From the NCBI GenBank assembly GCA_025054735.1, contig JANWZG010000187.1, positions 1 through 7,220 on the forward strand: DNA of 7,220 nt, read 5' to 3'. This DNA comes from Cyanobacteriota bacterium (GTDB taxonomy: Bacteria > Cyanobacteriota > Cyanobacteriia > SKYG9). The notes beneath the pieces are model-generated. The model was given only the letters and a program-made list of their open reading frames with translations. It was not told the DNA's origin and made no database searches. Below are positions 5,785 to 7,220 of the stretch, piece by piece. Numbering within the stretch: position 1 is the first letter of the stretch; each line of letters opens with the position of its first letter. The translations under genes were made by a program, and so were the position numbers.

Positions 5785-6464
5785 GGCTGCACCTCCACAG
5801 GTTTAGGTAATTCTAAGCTTGCAGGATGTTGATAGACCAAGCAGGTCAAGGACGAGCCTAGCTCTGCCTGGAGAATTGCGTAGAGGCGGCACAAGCGTAC
5901 AGTTATGGTAGATGAGGGTTTTAATCCAGTGGATGGCTGTGTTAAGCCGTTCGTAATTGATAACTCTACAGTGGATGAGCCTGCGGTCAGTGCGTAGGGC
6001 TGGGTAGCGCCAAGTTCGGGGGCATGGGGGTGCGATCGTTGCCAAATTGCGTGAACATCCTTAGCCATTAATGCTTGGTGCAACTGGACTGCATCTGGAT
6101 AGGGAACGACTTCAACACGCATATGGCGCTTGTCAAAAATTGCTTTCAGGCTATCTAGTAGCTGTGACCGCGGATCTGTGCCGTTCGTGACTTCTTGGTC
6201 AACCAGATCACTCTTCAGCATACCTAAGCGGATCACAAGGGACGATCGTACCGCTACGGCATAGAGCATGACCGACAACAATGTTCCCACTAGTGCCTCT
6301 GTCAGAGCCACATCAGCCGCCCCAAGAACGGTATACACAAGCACAGAAATTGCCCCTAGAATGCCTCGAATGACCAGAGCATGGTAGGGATTTGCCTGAA
6401 AAACTAGCATGGATGCTGTCAAGGGCAACAAAGCGGCAATCAGGTATACGTAGCTGTCTGTCAC
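5781..6464 (-). CDS. DUF4040 protein: MrpA C-terminal/MbhD-like antiporter subunit with soluble tail
   Basis: Small membrane subunit corresponding to a part of MrpA that many bacteria carry at the MrpA C-terminus. Of 227 residues, the first 80 or so hold three hydrophobic helices (about 5-22, 28-48, 55-80). The DUF4040/MbhD signature GAADVALTEALVG lies at 48-60, with intramembrane D51 and E56. Residues about 98-212 form a soluble region with no transmembrane segment, containing a helix-like stretch (101-112), MRVEVVPYPDAVQLHQALMA (115-134) and a late segment CRLYAILQAELGSS (192-205). I do not recognise this domain; it appears to be a cyanobacterial extension. The start is GTG at 6464, overlapping the mrpG stop by 4 bases (GTGA), with GGAGG seven bases upstream inside mrpG. 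The gene is translationally linked to both neighbours. Confidence 0.85.
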   Translation of the reverse strand: MTDSYVYLIAALLPLTASMLVFQANPYHALVIRGILGAISVLVYTVLGAADVALTEALVGTLLSVMLYAVAVRSSLVIRLGMLKSDLVDQEVTNGTDPRSQLLDSLKAIFDKRHMRVEVVPYPDAVQLHQALMAKDVHAIWQRSHPHAPELGATQPYALTAGSSTVELSITNGLTQPSTGLKPSSTITVRLCRLYAILQAELGSSLTCLVYQHPASLELPKPVEVQP

Positions 6465-6787
6465 GATTCTTCCTCCAGTATGTGTGCATCGGGCATTGGT
6501 GCATCGAGTTCATCGGGAGGTGATGGACGGCTAACACAGTAGGCCAACACATACCCCAACATCGTGTTCCAGAGGGCTAGGGAAAAAATGGCTAAGAGCA
6601 ACAGGGGCCATTCCTGCGATCGTCGTAGCAGCAACCCGAAAACGATGCTCATAGAGCCGAGGGTGTCACTTACAGACAAGTTGTGCAGCTTGAATAGCAA
6701 TGACTTGCGAGTCGGCAGCACAGCGGTGCCCCAAAACCAGAACACTAGCCCTATGCCGATGCAACCATAACTGAGTAGATCAATCAT
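6461..6787 (-). CDS. mrpG: Mrp antiporter subunit G
   Basis: Small hydrophobic subunit of the Mrp Na+/H+ antiporter, 108 residues, PhaG/MnhG/YufB family. A first helix (about 3-22) is followed by the family block LPTRKSLLFKLHNLSVSDTLGS (24-45), equivalent to the LPDxYxRLHAxxKADTLG pattern. Two more helices follow (about 44-56 and 60-84). A short acidic hydrophilic tail (86-108) continues beyond the usual end of the domain. The ATG at 6787 overlaps the mrpF stop codon in the 4-base arrangement ATGA. Only a weak GGTGG lies seven bases upstream, which suggests reliance on translational coupling with mrpF. Confidence 0.88.
   Translation of the reverse strand: MIDLLSYGCIGIGLVFWFWGTAVLPTRKSLLFKLHNLSVSDTLGSMSIVFGLLLRRSQEWPLLLLAIFSLALWNTMLGYVLAYCVSRPSPPDELDAPMPDAHILEEES
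6472..6476 (-). promoter_or_regulatory. Shine-Dalgarno supporting the GTG start of the DUF4040 gene
   Basis: On the minus strand GGAGG ends seven bases before the GTG at 6464 and lies inside the last codons of mrpG. It supports the less common GTG start and the 4-base gene overlap. Confidence 0.75.
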
Positions 6788-7041
6788 GAGTCAGCCACCC
6801 GCTTCAAGATATGTGCTAACAGCATAAACCCAGCATTTCCGACGCTGAAGATAATCACACCAACAACGCCCAGCATCCAGTCATCTCGCATTACGGAAAT
6901 TAGCAAAATCATCACGGCTGTTTTTGTGGAAACACTGGCAAGCGCCAGCATAGTTTGCCAAATGTCTTCGTCTTTCCAAGCTTCATAGAGGGGAATAAGC
7001 AGCGCCACAATCATGGCAATTAAGGCGAAATTGAGAATCAT
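6784..7041 (-). CDS. mrpF: Mrp antiporter subunit F
   Basis: Three-helix membrane subunit of the Mrp Na+/H+ antiporter, 85 residues from the start chosen. Helices are at about 2-18, 30-50 and 56-78, with the family-like end GVVGVIIFSVGNAGFMLLAHIL (58-79) and an acidic loop WKDED (22-26) between the first two. The frame is open further upstream to an ATG at 7116, but that stretch overlaps the end of the preceding mrpE gene and has no family resemblance. Of two close ATGs, 7041 is preferred over 7047: AAGGAG (7048-7053) is six bases from the former but directly abuts the latter. The gap from the mrpE stop is 10 bases, and the downstream mrpG overlaps by 4. Confidence 0.82.
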   Translation of the reverse strand: MILNFALIAMIVALLIPLYEAWKDEDIWQTMLALASVSTKTAVMILLISVMRDDWMLGVVGVIIFSVGNAGFMLLAHILKRVADS

Positions 7042-7047
7042 AGGCAT

Positions 7048-7053
7048 CTCCTT
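7048..7053 (-). promoter_or_regulatory. Shine-Dalgarno deciding the mrpF start
   Basis: AAGGAG on the minus strand overlaps the TAA stop of mrpE and sits six bases before the ATG at 7041. It has zero spacing to the ATG at 7047, so initiation at 7041 is favoured. Confidence 0.7.
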
Positions 7054-7220
7054 AGGGCTTTCTCCGGCGCACATGGTGGACTTCATACCAACCATCGTGG
7101 TGATAGCGCAACACAATGGTCTTGGGGGTGAAGGTAATCAAGAAAATATCGAGAAAAATGAGTCCCGGCGATCGCCCCAACCGTGCCCGTTCACAGACGA
7201 CTACTTCTTGGTCGTGGGGG
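7052..7220 (-). CDS. mrpE: Mrp antiporter subunit E, C-terminal fragment cut by window edge
   Basis: The last 55 residues of a protein that continues beyond the right edge, read in the frame starting at 7219 and ending at the TAA 7052-7054. The visible part contains a hydrophobic stretch LIFLDIFLITFTPKTIVLRY followed by HHDGWYEVHHVRRRK. This fits the end of MrpE (MnhE/PhaE family), where an ITLTPGT-like strand precedes a short cytoplasmic tail ending in a LYVH-like segment. The residue after the TP is K rather than the usual G. The position directly before mrpF, as in most Mrp operons, supports the call. The rest of the protein cannot be judged. A HIP1 octamer lies within the gene at 7168-7175. 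Confidence 0.72.
   Translation of the reverse strand, partial: PHDQEVVVCERARLGRSPGLIFLDIFLITFTPKTIVLRYHHDGWYEVHHVRRRKP

Noticed and set aside
1..7220. Defence system, CRISPR array or mobile element
   Set aside because: No spaced repeats, transposase, integrase, terminal inverted repeats or toxin-antitoxin pair is visible; the genes are housekeeping or transport functions with uniform cyanobacterial features.

Overview
The window looks like an ordinary cyanobacterial chromosome segment. The octamer GCGATCGC (HIP1) occurs four times and its core CGATCG about sixteen times, far above chance for 7.2 kb. The genes match cyanobacterial families: RsgA with the basic cyanobacterial tail, a DUF3727 protein, cyanobacterial MltG, a type II NADH dehydrogenase, and a cyanobacterial-type split Mrp antiporter cluster. 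The genus cannot be named from the sequence alone.

Layout from left to right. rsgA (+) enters from the left edge without its N-terminus and ends at 1024. mltG (-, 1074-2150) converges on it. A gene-free spacer of about 700 bases (2151-2849), rich in short tandem duplications, separates mltG from the DUF3727 gene (-, 2850-3437). A divergent intergenic region (3438-3715) with a good candidate promoter leads to the NDH-2 gene (+, 3716-5074). The right third is a tightly packed minus-strand operon encoding Mrp-type Na+/H+ antiporter subunits. In transcription order these are a C-terminal piece of MrpE (cut by the right edge), MrpF, MrpG, a DUF4040 protein (MrpA C-terminal/MbhD-like, with a soluble tail) and a protein combining an MbhE-like helix with an MnhB domain.

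Functionally, RsgA acts in 30S subunit maturation and MltG in peptidoglycan strand termination. NDH-2 passes electrons from NADH to quinone without pumping. The Mrp subunits form part of a multi-subunit cation/proton antiporter whose large NdhD/NuoL-like subunits are not in the window and should lie beyond 7220. The last three Mrp genes overlap their predecessors by 4 bases, so they are probably translationally coupled.

No CRISPR, insertion sequence, tRNA, rRNA or clear defence system was seen. The points most worth a second look are the split and re-fused MrpA C-terminal modules, the soluble domain on the DUF4040 protein, the unexplained 700-base spacer, and three start-site corrections (rsgA, DUF3727, mrpF).
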